DNA from: an uncultured Bacteroidota bacterium
GTDB lineage: Bacteria > Bacteroidota > Bacteroidia > Chitinophagales > Chitinophagaceae
Reading direction: 5' to 3'
DNA length: 64,000 nucleotides
Assembly (NCBI GenBank): GCA_938008665.1
Contig: CALLKA010000126.1
Span: 1-64,000, forward strand
Shown here piece by piece: positions 1-9,509 of this stretch. Below the pieces are notes generated by a model, which saw nothing but the letters and a program-made list of their open reading frames with translations, was not told the DNA's origin and did not search any database. Both the position numbers and the translations under genes were made by a program. The number at the start of each line of letters is the position of its first letter. The first letter of the stretch is position 1.

Positions 1-6
1 CATAAT

Positions 7-3000
7 ATGATTTTTAAATTTAAAAAAAATATAAGATTATATTTTGTCTTCATATTTATAATTATTTTCTCTAATCCGACATTTGGACAATTAGATTCTA
101 ATCTTGTTCATAAATATATAGATGGTAGAACTGAAATGAATAATTCTCATTTATTTATGTCAGATAATTTTTTAAAAAATTTAAATAAATTATACAATCA
201 AAATGATGCTATAGTTAGCGTGGGTGTAAATAAATTAAAATTAAATGCAGATTCTATTTTAAAAACCCCGTTACTTAAATATTATTTGGATGAAGCAAAC
301 CTAAGAATACCATCTATTCATGATTTTGCAAGTCAAATCCCTTTGCTAACATTAGCGTATCAATTAACCAAAGAAGATAAGTATGCACAAAGAATATGGA
401 GTCAACTTGAGCTAATGTGCACTTATCCAGACTGGGGTGCAAATCGCCATTTTTTAGATGCAGGCATTGCTGGATTTAATTTCTCATTTGCTTTAGATGG
501 GTTAAAAAATTATTTGACAAAAACTCAAAAGGAAAAATTATATAACACTGTCAAAAAATTTATTTTAGAACCGGCAAAGCCCTTAGTCAGAAATAATATT
601 TGGTGGCATAATGCAACTAATAATTGGAATGGCGTTTGTAATGGGGGCATAATTATGTCTATTTTATCTATAGAAAATAGTACCGACTATAATGATTTAT
701 TAAAAAAATGTATTTTCCAATTGCCTACTTATTTACAAACATTCGAGCCCGATGGCCAAAGTGAAGAAGGGGTGGCTTATTGGAGATATGGTTTATTTTA
801 TACAACTTTAACGATTGAAGCAATTAGTAACACCTTTAAAAATACCTTTGGATTAGATCAATATGGCGGCTTTAAAAAAAGTGGCTGGTTCCCGATTAAA
901 ATGAGTGGACCGGTTAGTACATTAAATATTGGGGATGATCCAATAAAAAACTTCCATATAAAATCTTTACCCTGGTTTTTCTATCACTATAATGATTCCG
1001 TGTTATCATCTTTACATTATAAAATCGCACTTAGTACAAATGACATTGATTGGGTTGATTTAATTTATTATAATCCAATATTAAATACATCGAACCGCAA
1101 TAACTATAAATTAGAACTAAACCAACATATAAGTGGCATAGATATTACGTCATTAAGATCTGATTGGAGTAAAAATGCTTTCTATATCTCTTTGCATGGA
1201 GGTCATAATAATGCAAATCACGGTCATTTAGATGCAGGATCTTTTGAGTTACAAGCGCTTGGCGAAGTCTGGGCCTATGGAAATTTAGGGAAGGATGATT
1301 ATACTTTTCCAGGCTATTTTACAAAAAAAACAAACCCGTCTTATACAGATAGTACAGAGCATCAAGAAACTCCAGGAAGATGGCACTTTTATAGACTAAG
1401 AGCTGAAGGGAAAAACACATTAGTTTTTAATAATTCTATAAAACCTGATCAATATGAAAATGGTATTGCAAAATTTCAAAAATTAGAAAATAATAAAAAT
1501 TATAGCTATTCGATAACAGATTTAACAAATTGTTATTTCAGAGATGTTAAAGAATATAAACGAGGAATTTTATTGACAAAAGATAAAACGATACTGATAC
1601 AGGATGAATTTAAATGTATAGGTAAAAAGAATATTTGGTGGAGTATGCACACAAAAGCATCAATTTTATTAATTAATAATGGCAAAACTGCTATTTTAAC
1701 CTTAGGGGATAAAAAAATGTCTTTTAATATTAAAGCTACATTAGATGCGAAGTTTGAAATTTTACCAGCTACATATTTACCAGGTGAAAATTTCCCACTT
1801 ACGCTCAATACTAAAAATGAAGGATTTAAAAAATTAGCAGTTCATATTAAAAATGCCGATAGCGGGATATTGCAAATTTTAGTACACGAGTTCCACCCTG
1901 ACATAAAAATTAACTCAAAAATAAATACTTTATCTCAATGGGCTAACAGTACTTTTTCCTTTTTTAAAATACCTAGTATTTTACAGTCCAACATGGTAAT
2001 TCAACAAAATCAAAAATTCAAAATATGGGGTTATGGTATTCCTGGAGCAAGCATTACAATTAAACCTAGTTGGGGATATAATAAGATATGTAAGATCCAA
2101 GAAGATGGTAATTGGTCTTACCTTATAAATGTTCCAAAAGCAATACCCGGAAAGTACCTTGAACATTCAATACAATTAGAAAGTATTGATACTAAAATAA
2201 GTTTAAAAAAAATATTATTCGGAGAGGTTTGGTTAACTAGTGGACAATCGAATATGGATATGAGTATGCAGCCATTTTTACCTTGGCATTTAGGAGTACA
2301 AAATCATGAATTAGAAATCAAAAACGCTACAAATAAATTTATACGATTTATAAAAATTCCTAAAACAACAAGTGAAGAATTAATGTCAAATACTGGCGGT
2401 AATTGGTTGGATTGTGATACAATAAACGTTAAAGAGTTTAGTGGCGTTTCATTTTATTTTGCAAAAAAATTGCAGAAAAATTTAAAAATTCCCATTGGAA
2501 TAATACAGAGTGCATATGGAAGTGCATCTGCACAAGCGTTTATGGATCGTAATACATTAAGAAGAGATTCAGTACTGCGTAAGAAGTACTTAGATCCATA
2601 TGATGCCAATCCTAATGAAAAAATACCTGTATTAAGGCCAACCTTAATATATAACGCAATGATATACCCTATTATAAATTATACAATTAAGGGATTCTTA
2701 TGGTATCAAGGGGAATCTAATGCGGGTGATATTAATTTATATAGTAAGCTTAACATAGCCTTAATAAGACAATGGAGACATGATTTCAATAACAAATTTA
2801 TGCCTTTTTATTACGTTCAAATGACCCCATATAATTGGAAAAAAACAGATTCATTAGACTATAACTATGCACTTTTTAGAGAAACGCAAGAAAAAATATT
2901 AAACGAACCTCATACGCAAATGGTAACGACAATGGATGTAGGTGAGCCAGATAATATACATCCTAGAAATAAGAAAGCTGTGGGAGAAAGATTAGCGAAT

Positions 3001-3369
3001 TTCGCATTATATGATAATTATAAATTCTTAACTTCTCCTTATGGCCCAAGCTATTCAAGTTTGGAAATAAAAGGAAAATATATATACGTAAATTTTCGAA
3101 AAAATTCAGTTACTAATGGATTAATTACTAGTGATGGTTTATCTCCCAGACATTTTTTTATTGCAGGTAAGGATAAAGTATTTCGTCCAGCTTTAGCTAC
3201 AATTATTAATAATAAAATTAAATTATATTCTGATAGTGTTTCAAATCCAATTGCGGTAAGGTATGCTTTTACAAATTTTCCCGAAACAAATTTACAAAAT
3301 AAAATAGGCTTACCCGCTTATCCATTTAGAACTGACACTTGGAAAGACACCCAAATATTAAAAAAATGA
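7..3369 (+). CDS. Secreted heparinase II/III-type polysaccharide lyase fused to a sialate O-acetylesterase-type esterase
   Basis: Two-module enzyme with an N-terminal signal peptide (about residues 1-27, ending FGQ). Residues ~30-640 look like a heparinase II/III lyase: a helical toroid with the NWNGVCNGG segment (206-214), then a beta-sandwich carrying NHGHLDAGSF (404-413), the signature around the catalytic/metal His of that family. Residues ~650-1120 are a SASA/DUF303 esterase: it opens with the family's PSILQSNMVIQQ strand, has the nucleophile motif GQSNM (Ser748), LWYQGESNAG, and DNIHP (Asp982, His985) completing the triad. Lyases of this type cleave uronate-containing polysaccharides; the esterase would remove O-acetyl groups. 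The two activities are usually on separate proteins. The stop overlaps the next gene's start (ATGA), so the two are translationally coupled. Exact lyase family and substrate cannot be read from sequence. Only six bases precede the chosen ATG, so an upstream start outside the window is possible, but the signal peptide supports this one. Confidence 0.85.
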   Translation: MIFKFKKNIRLYFVFIFIIIFSNPTFGQLDSNLVHKYIDGRTEMNNSHLFMSDNFLKNLNKLYNQNDAIVSVGVNKLKLNADSILKTPLLKYYLDEANLRIPSIHDFASQIPLLTLAYQLTKEDKYAQRIWSQLELMCTYPDWGANRHFLDAGIAGFNFSFALDGLKNYLTKTQKEKLYNTVKKFILEPAKPLVRNNIWWHNATNNWNGVCNGGIIMSILSIENSTDYNDLLKKCIFQLPTYLQTFEPDGQSEEGVAYWRYGLFYTTLTIEAISNTFKNTFGLDQYGGFKKSGWFPIKMSGPVSTLNIGDDPIKNFHIKSLPWFFYHYNDSVLSSLHYKIALSTNDIDWVDLIYYNPILNTSNRNNYKLELNQHISGIDITSLRSDWSKNAFYISLHGGHNNANHGHLDAGSFELQALGEVWAYGNLGKDDYTFPGYFTKKTNPSYTDSTEHQETPGRWHFYRLRAEGKNTLVFNNSIKPDQYENGIAKFQKLENNKNYSYSITDLTNCYFRDVKEYKRGILLTKDKTILIQDEFKCIGKKNIWWSMHTKASILLINNGKTAILTLGDKKMSFNIKATLDAKFEILPATYLPGENFPLTLNTKNEGFKKLAVHIKNADSGILQILVHEFHPDIKINSKINTLSQWANSTFSFFKIPSILQSNMVIQQNQKFKIWGYGIPGASITIKPSWGYNKICKIQEDGNWSYLINVPKAIPGKYLEHSIQLESIDTKISLKKILFGEVWLTSGQSNMDMSMQPFLPWHLGVQNHELEIKNATNKFIRFIKIPKTTSEELMSNTGGNWLDCDTINVKEFSGVSFYFAKKLQKNLKIPIGIIQSAYGSASAQAFMDRNTLRRDSVLRKKYLDPYDANPNEKIPVLRPTLIYNAMIYPIINYTIKGFLWYQGESNAGDINLYSKLNIALIRQWRHDFNNKFMPFYYVQMTPYNWKKTDSLDYNYALFRETQEKILNEPHTQMVTTMDVGEPDNIHPRNKKAVGERLANFALYDNYKFLTSPYGPSYSSLEIKGKYIYVNFRKNSVTNGLITSDGLSPRHFFIAGKDKVFRPALATIINNKIKLYSDSVSNPIAVRYAFTNFPETNLQNKIGLPAYPFRTDTWKDTQILKK

Positions 3370-6194
3370 AAAAATTGAGATATAACATTACCAAGTTGGC
3401 TTTTATTTTATTTATTTTTCAAGCCACAACGTCACAGGCACAGTCTAAATTAAACTTTGGGTTATTTAAGCCACAAGATTCAATAGTATTACCTAAATCA
3501 AACGGCAAAATAGACCTCCCTAGAAAAAAAATATTTTTGCCCCCCCAACAATTCATTATAGAAAAAAATAATATAGTTTATGAACTAAACAAACATTGGG
3601 TCTTAACTGAATCAGATTCAGTGTTAAACCATAGTGTATTTAGTAAATCTAAAAAAAATTGGCAGGATGCCATTGTACCTGGAACCGTTTTAACATCATT
3701 AGTAAATAATGGAGTATATCCTGATCCATATATTGGCTTAAATAATATGCATATACCTGAAGACTTATCTCGAAAGGATTGGTGGTATAAACTAGAACTT
3801 AATTTTATAAATAAAATTGATCCATATAAAATAACATGGCTAAATTTTGAAGGGATTAACTATAGGGCTGAAGTATGGATAAACGGAAAAAAATTAGGAA
3901 AAATAAATGGTGCGTTTTTATCTAAAAATTTTGACATTAGTAGTTATATCAGTACCGGTATAAATGTTTTAGTAGTTCATATTATTCCACCTCCAAATCC
4001 TGGAATACCGCATGAACAATCAAAACTTGCTGGCATGGGGCCTAATGGAGGACAGTTAGCATTAGATGGGCCGACCTTTATATCTAGTGAAGGTTGGGAT
4101 TGGATACCTGGAATAAGAGATAGAAATATAGGCATTTGGCAGCCAGTTAAATTAAGTTTTACGAATGCTATATCTGTAGAAAAACCTCAAATAATTTCTG
4201 ATTTACCATTACCAGACACCAATAGTGTCAAATTAATCGTTAAAACAACCATTAAAAATCACAGTAATAAATCACAATTGGTAAATTTTAATTTTCAAAT
4301 TGGTGGTTATGGATTTAAGGAAAAATTTTTGTTAAATCCAATGGAGGAAAAAAAAGTCATTTTTAATTCTGATGTGCATAGTGCACTTGCAATACAAAAT
4401 CCTAAATTATGGTGGCCTAACGGATACGGGAATCAATATTTGTATAACGTTTACACCTCCGTCAGCAATGAACTTGGAATTATTAGCGATTCTAATAGTT
4501 TTAATTATGGTATTAGAGAATTGTCTTATGAGGTGTTAGCCGATACCAAAATAAATAATGCAGAACGTGTTCTGTTTAGCCCTACGGATTTAAACATTGA
4601 CAAACCAATTTTTGATAATTCACAAAGAAGAGAAGTTGAAAAAAGAGTTTTTATACCTACGTTACAAGATGAAAATCTCATAACAAAAATGACTAAAATA
4701 GAAGGTCAAAGTCCATATTTAATTATATATGTAAACGGAAAAAAAATATTTTGTAGAGGTGGAAATTGGGGAATGGACGATGGAATGAAAAGAACAAGTA
4801 GAGAAAAATTAGAGCCTGCATTTCAACTTCACAAGCATGCTAATTTTAATATGATAAGAAACTGGACCGGAGAGTCTACGGAGGATATATTTTTCCAGCT
4901 AGCAGACGAATATGGAATGTTGGTATGGAATGATTTTTGGATTTCCACAGAAGGATATAATCTAAACCCGTTGGACGAAAATCTGTTTCTTGAAAACTCA
5001 TTAGACGTTATTAAAAGATTTAGAAACCATGCATCTATTGCTATTTGGTGCCCAAGAAACGAGGGATACGCGCCGCTAGGCATTGAATATGCCCTTGCAA
5101 AACAAATTTCAAATGAAGATGGTACAAGATTTTATATTGGAAATTCAAGAGAGATTAATTTAAGACCAAGTGGTGATTGGGCTTACATTGAAAAACCTAT
5201 TGAATATTTTAATAAATATGCCTTTGGTTTTTCTACAGAAATTGGAACATTTTCAGTGCCAACTGCAAATACAATAAAAAAGTTTTTAAAGAAAGAAGAT
5301 TGGTGGCCAATAAATGATACATGGCATTATCATGACTTACATAGTAATAATCAAAATTTAGAGGGTTATTTAAAAGCAATTGATAAAAAATATGGAAAAT
5401 CAAATTCCTTGGATGATTTTGCAAAAAAGGCACAGCTATTAAATTACGATTCTTATAGAACAATTTTTGAGTCATGGAATAGTAAAATTTGGAATAATAC
5501 TAGTGGCGTGTTGTTATGGATGACACACCCGGCATGGCCAAGTATGATTTGGCAAACTTATTCTTATGATTTTGAATCCACTGGGGCATTTTTTGGTTCA
5601 AAAAAAGCGTGTGAACCTATACATATTCAATTTAATTTAAATGATAGTTCAATTGGATTAATTAATACAACATTAAATAATCTCAATGATGTTTACATTG
5701 AATTTAATCTTATTGACATTAATGGAAAGATGATTGATAGTGCTTTAAAAAAAGTCACAGTTGCATCTAATTCAAATATCAAAGTAAATTATGATGCTAT
5801 TAAAAAAATTAAATTTACACAACCTTATCTTTTAAGACTCAAAGCATTGAAAAATGATATTATTATTTCTGAAAACGAATACTGGCTGTTAGATGACAAT
5901 GGCACATTCAATAATTTTAATTTCACAGATGGAGTGAATCTAAGGATTATTGATAAGAAAGTTGATGAAAAAGGGCCGTATTTAATTTTAAAAAATATGG
6001 GTATAAAAACAGCAATAGGAATAAAACTTAATGAATTAGATGAGTTGAATAATATAGTATTACCCTCGTTTTTTTCCGAAGGCTATTTTACACTTTTCCC
6101 AAGTCAAACTAAAAAAATATATTTCACAAGTAAAAAAGAATCATTTCCAATTTTAATTGAGGGGTATAATTTTACATCCCAACAATTTAAATAA
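3366..6194 (+). CDS. GH2-family exo-beta-glycosidase (beta-mannosidase / exo-beta-glucosaminidase-like)
   Basis: Secreted GH2 enzyme of 942 residues. The reading frame is open from 3339, but ATG 3366 is preferred because it gives a clean signal peptide (MKKLRYNITKLAFILF...SQAQ) and overlaps the upstream stop as ATGA. N-terminal jelly-roll (~60-260) carries WINGKKLG and the GWDWIPGIRDRNIGIWQ signature seen in exo-beta-glucosaminidase/beta-mannosidase GH2 members. The TIM barrel follows a segment containing NWGMDD. Predicted acid/base is Glu566 (in RNEG) and predicted nucleophile Glu625 (in STEIG). The stretch between about 390 and 450 is longer and more polar than I expect at the domain boundary. 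It would remove terminal beta-mannosyl or beta-glucosaminyl-type residues from oligosaccharides made by the coupled lyase/esterase. Substrate is inference. Confidence 0.85.
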   Translation: MKKLRYNITKLAFILFIFQATTSQAQSKLNFGLFKPQDSIVLPKSNGKIDLPRKKIFLPPQQFIIEKNNIVYELNKHWVLTESDSVLNHSVFSKSKKNWQDAIVPGTVLTSLVNNGVYPDPYIGLNNMHIPEDLSRKDWWYKLELNFINKIDPYKITWLNFEGINYRAEVWINGKKLGKINGAFLSKNFDISSYISTGINVLVVHIIPPPNPGIPHEQSKLAGMGPNGGQLALDGPTFISSEGWDWIPGIRDRNIGIWQPVKLSFTNAISVEKPQIISDLPLPDTNSVKLIVKTTIKNHSNKSQLVNFNFQIGGYGFKEKFLLNPMEEKKVIFNSDVHSALAIQNPKLWWPNGYGNQYLYNVYTSVSNELGIISDSNSFNYGIRELSYEVLADTKINNAERVLFSPTDLNIDKPIFDNSQRREVEKRVFIPTLQDENLITKMTKIEGQSPYLIIYVNGKKIFCRGGNWGMDDGMKRTSREKLEPAFQLHKHANFNMIRNWTGESTEDIFFQLADEYGMLVWNDFWISTEGYNLNPLDENLFLENSLDVIKRFRNHASIAIWCPRNEGYAPLGIEYALAKQISNEDGTRFYIGNSREINLRPSGDWAYIEKPIEYFNKYAFGFSTEIGTFSVPTANTIKKFLKKEDWWPINDTWHYHDLHSNNQNLEGYLKAIDKKYGKSNSLDDFAKKAQLLNYDSYRTIFESWNSKIWNNTSGVLLWMTHPAWPSMIWQTYSYDFESTGAFFGSKKACEPIHIQFNLNDSSIGLINTTLNNLNDVYIEFNLIDINGKMIDSALKKVTVASNSNIKVNYDAIKKIKFTQPYLLRLKALKNDIIISENEYWLLDDNGTFNNFNFTDGVNLRIIDKKVDEKGPYLILKNMGIKTAIGIKLNELDELNNIVLPSFFSEGYFTLFPSQTKKIYFTSKKESFPILIEGYNFTSQQFK

Positions 6195-6219
6195 TAATAA
6201 ATAAGAAACGAGGGTATTT

Positions 6220-7581
6220 TTATTTGTTTTGCTTTTGCCAAGGCACTTTACCACTTTCCTGAATTTGCTTTAATAATAAAACGTTCAATTTTTCTGCAAT
6301 TTTAGGTTCTTGCTTTATTAAATTATTTTTTTCCTCAGGATCTAACTTAAGATGATATAACTCCAAGGGCTGGTAGGGATTATTTTGTAACAATTTCCAA
6401 TCACCTTGTCGAATTGCGTGATATGCCTTACCCCCATATTCCATGCCACCTTCCCTTCGGGTAAAATAAAGCACTCTATTTTCATCAACACTGGTAGTTG
6501 TATTTTTTTCACTTATTAATGTATTCAAAAAACTTCTTCCTTCAATTTTATGTTTGATAGGAACCCCTGCAATTTCTAATAATGTGGGGTATATATCCAT
6601 TGTTAAATTTACTTGTGCAGATACGCTACCCGCTTTAATCATTTTAGGCCAACTAATTACAGTAGGAACTCTTAATCCACCCTCATACATACTTTGTTTT
6701 CCATCGCGCAAATTACCATTATTTGATTCACTGGGTAGGTGACCACCATTATCACTTAAAAATAAGATGATGGTATTTTCATATTGGCCATTGGCTTTTA
6801 ATGATGCAATTACTTTACCAATATTAGTATCCATATGTTCAATAAAGGCTACTAGCTTAGCTCTTGTTTCTGAAACCTGCGGTTCCCTTTGCTTCACTTT
6901 TTGTAACCACGCCGTTGGCGGAGATACGGGGAAATGTGGCGCATTATAGGATAAGTATAAAAAAAATGGATTTTTTTCACCCACTTGTTTTTCTAAATAA
7001 TCAATTGACCACTGTGTAAATAATTCTGTTGCGTGTCCTACGGGTTCAATCGTTTCCTTATTTAAGCGCATGAAATTTTTCCCATGCCTTAAGTGGGTCC
7101 AATAATCATCCATCATATCTTCCAACCAACCATGAAACAAATCAAATCCTTTTTCATTGGGAAGGTTGGGTGATTCCAATCCTAAATTCCATTTACCAAT
7201 ATGCGCAGTGCGATATCCCGCTTGTTTTAATGCTTGTGGTAATAAAATAGTACCTGGTTGCAAGTAGCCCCAATTATTATCGGGCGTGGATCTGATTAAT
7301 CCCGGAACTCCCACCAAATCGGGAAATCTGCCCGACATCAGTGAAGCTCTTGTTGGTGCACATACTGGGGAATTGGTATAAAAATAATCGAATCGCATAC
7401 CTGCATTGCGAATTGCATCAATATTAGGTGTTCGAATATCTTTTGTACCGTAATAGGAAACATCATGATACCCTTGGTCATCGGTTAAGATGATGAGAAT
7501 ATTTGGTTTTTTATTTTGTGCATGTATAGCTGTCCCATAACACAAAAAACAAAACAGAAAAAATGGAAACTTTTTTATCAT
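6220..7581 (-). CDS. Secreted sulfatase, S1 family (formylglycine type)
   Basis: Arylsulfatase-like hydrolase of 453 residues with a signal peptide ending IHAQ. Metal-binding DDQ is at residues 34-36, and the sulfatase signature C-A-P-T-R at 74-78 marks Cys74 as the residue converted to formylglycine. Further conserved pieces are GKWNLG, HFPVSPP and the metal-site segment LSDNGGH. It would cleave sulfate esters from a carbohydrate in the periplasm or outside the cell. Maturation needs a formylglycine-generating enzyme or anaerobic sulfatase-maturating enzyme, and neither is in this window. It ends 26 bases from the convergent GH2 gene. S1 subfamily and sulfate position cannot be assigned by eye. 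Confidence 0.92.
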   Translation of the reverse strand: MIKKFPFFLFCFLCYGTAIHAQNKKPNILIILTDDQGYHDVSYYGTKDIRTPNIDAIRNAGMRFDYFYTNSPVCAPTRASLMSGRFPDLVGVPGLIRSTPDNNWGYLQPGTILLPQALKQAGYRTAHIGKWNLGLESPNLPNEKGFDLFHGWLEDMMDDYWTHLRHGKNFMRLNKETIEPVGHATELFTQWSIDYLEKQVGEKNPFFLYLSYNAPHFPVSPPTAWLQKVKQREPQVSETRAKLVAFIEHMDTNIGKVIASLKANGQYENTIILFLSDNGGHLPSESNNGNLRDGKQSMYEGGLRVPTVISWPKMIKAGSVSAQVNLTMDIYPTLLEIAGVPIKHKIEGRSFLNTLISEKNTTTSVDENRVLYFTRREGGMEYGGKAYHAIRQGDWKLLQNNPYQPLELYHLKLDPEEKNNLIKQEPKIAEKLNVLLLKQIQESGKVPWQKQNK

Positions 7582-7614
7582 TAGTGTACTATAAAATCAT
7601 ATTTAAAAACAGAA

Positions 7615-8127
7615 TCACTTGTTAATTTCATACCTAAAATTTAATCTATCAGGCTCTCCAAAATAAGCAACCACCTCCTCCCGAATTTTAATACCACCAA
7701 TCCGTTCCATTGCTTTTTGCGATCGAATGTTATTAGCACCCACATAAAAAGCCACTTTATCTACATAATTAAATGCATGGTTAAGCATTAATGTTTTTAC
7801 TTCTTTATTGATGGACTTTCCCCAACAACTTCTTGCAAAAAAAGTATAACCAATTTGAATTTCTTTCATAGCGGCATCATATGCGCAATAGCGACTGGAT
7901 CCCAATGCTTGGCCACTTAATGTATCTCTAATTATAAATGCACCACCTGATTCCATTGCCCCTTTAAAATAGTTGGTAAAAGCGTCCAATTTATATCTGT
8001 CCGGATTGGGATGTTGTTCCCAAATCAAAGGATCGGAGGCAACCAGGTACAGCTCGTCAAAATGCCTTTGCTCCAAGGGTTCTAGCCAAACAAGGTTGTT
8101 TTTTAAATCGGTGGGTTGTAAGTTCAT
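7615..8127 (-). CDS. GNAT-family N-acetyltransferase (RimJ/RimL-like)
   Basis: Cytoplasmic 170-residue protein with no signal peptide. It matches GNAT acetyltransferases of the ribosomal-protein-N-acetyltransferase type: the early WLEPLEQRHFDEL segment, the IQIGYTFFARSCWGKSINKEVKTLML stretch corresponding to the beta4-alpha3 acetyl-CoA loop, and the C-terminal GANNIRSQKAMERIG motif typical of RimJ/RimL relatives. The acceptor is unknown; these proteins modify protein N-termini, amino acids or small molecules. It lies 33 bases upstream (in transcription order) of the sulfatase gene, so they may be co-transcribed, but a shared function is not obvious. Confidence 0.88.
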   Translation of the reverse strand: MNLQPTDLKNNLVWLEPLEQRHFDELYLVASDPLIWEQHPNPDRYKLDAFTNYFKGAMESGGAFIIRDTLSGQALGSSRYCAYDAAMKEIQIGYTFFARSCWGKSINKEVKTLMLNHAFNYVDKVAFYVGANNIRSQKAMERIGGIKIREEVVAYFGEPDRLNFRYEINK

Positions 8128-8244
8128 GCGCAGAAAAAATCAAGTTTATTTAAAAACAAACCATTTCAAAATATTAAGAAACTTCAATTCATTTTACTAT
8201 TTAAATTTACTATATTTTTATCATACTTAAATCGCTTAGTTCAA

Positions 8245-9435
8245 ATGAAAAAAATCAATATCCTATTTTATATTTTATTTTTTTGTGGAAACAGTGGATT
8301 TTCACAACAAATAAATGTCCCGGTTTTTATTTCAGGCACGGAGGGGTATAAAAGCTTTCGAATACCCGCCATAATTAAAACTCCTAGCAATGATTTATTG
8401 GCCTTTTGTGAAGGAAGGGTGAATTCATCGGGCGACTTTGGAGATATTGATATTGTTATGAGACGAAGTTCTGATAACGGCCAAACTTGGTCACCAATTA
8501 AAGTGATTGCAACCTATGATTCTTTACAAGCAGGCAATCCTGCACCAGTGTTTGATATGAGTGACCCAGCTTATCCTAAAGGAAGATTATTTTTATTTTA
8601 TAACACTGGAAATAATCATGAAAGTGAAATAAGAAATGGCAAGGGGGTAAGAGAAGTGTGGTATAAAACCTCCCTTGATAATGGATTCACTTGGAGTGCC
8701 GGTGTAAATATTACTACGCAAACACATCGACCCATGCAACCAACAGCCAATTCATTATATAACTTTAAAGAGGATTGGAGACATTATGCAAATACACCAG
8801 GGCATGCTTTACAGGTTGCCACAGGTTTATATAAGGGCCGAATTTTTATTCCAGCTAACCATTCTGCAGGCCCGCCCCAAAAGCAAGGAGAAGATTATTT
8901 TGCGCACAGTTTTTATTCGGATGATCACGGAGCTACATTTAAGTTAAGCGAAAAATTACTTTTACCTGGTAGCAACGAGTCCACTGCCGCCGAACTTTCT
9001 AATAATAGAATGATGCTTAATGCAAGAAATCAAAAAGGAGATATTCGATTACGCATAGTGGCGATTAGCTCAAACGGAGGCGTATCCTGGGATACCAGTT
9101 ATTTTGATCAGCAACTTCCCGATCCCGTTTGTGAAGGAAGTATTTTGAATATTGGTGTAAAAAATAAAAAACAAATACTTGCTTTTTCAAATGCAGCAGA
9201 TGCTAAAAATAGAAACAATTTAACTTTGCGTATTAGTTTTGATGAAGGAAAAACATGGACAAAAAATTGGATCATTGATAATACTACTGATCCAAAAATG
9301 ATGAGCAATAATTCAGCATATTCGGATCTTGTATTGGTCAACAAGCAACAAATTGGGATTTTATATGAAAAGGATAATTATAGTAAAATTGTCTTTACCA
9401 CTATTCACTGGAAAAAGGCATCAAAAACGAATTAG
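8245..9435 (+). CDS. Sialidase-like six-bladed propeller (GH33/BNR)
   Basis: Exported protein of 396 residues (signal peptide ending GFSQ). It has the FRIP motif of sialidases (residues 38-41, with Arg39 of the arginine triad), CEGR at 55-58, and several Asp boxes: SSDNGQTWS (75-83), SLDNGFTWS, SDDHGATF, SSNGGVSW and SFDEGKTW. VCEGSI in the second half is the likely Glu partner of the catalytic Tyr. Length fits a single-domain bacterial exo-alpha-sialidase. It would release sialic or related nonulosonic acids from glycans. No nan catabolic genes are in the window, so KDN or another nonulosonate, or another role of the same fold, remains possible. Confidence 0.85.
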   Translation: MKKINILFYILFFCGNSGFSQQINVPVFISGTEGYKSFRIPAIIKTPSNDLLAFCEGRVNSSGDFGDIDIVMRRSSDNGQTWSPIKVIATYDSLQAGNPAPVFDMSDPAYPKGRLFLFYNTGNNHESEIRNGKGVREVWYKTSLDNGFTWSAGVNITTQTHRPMQPTANSLYNFKEDWRHYANTPGHALQVATGLYKGRIFIPANHSAGPPQKQGEDYFAHSFYSDDHGATFKLSEKLLLPGSNESTAAELSNNRMMLNARNQKGDIRLRIVAISSNGGVSWDTSYFDQQLPDPVCEGSILNIGVKNKKQILAFSNAADAKNRNNLTLRISFDEGKTWTKNWIIDNTTDPKMMSNNSAYSDLVLVNKQQIGILYEKDNYSKIVFTTIHWKKASKTN

Positions 9436-9509
9436 AAAATTAAATTCCAACTAATATTATACCCCAACCTAATTATTTTAATTAAATTGCTACTATAATA
9501 CAATCAATT

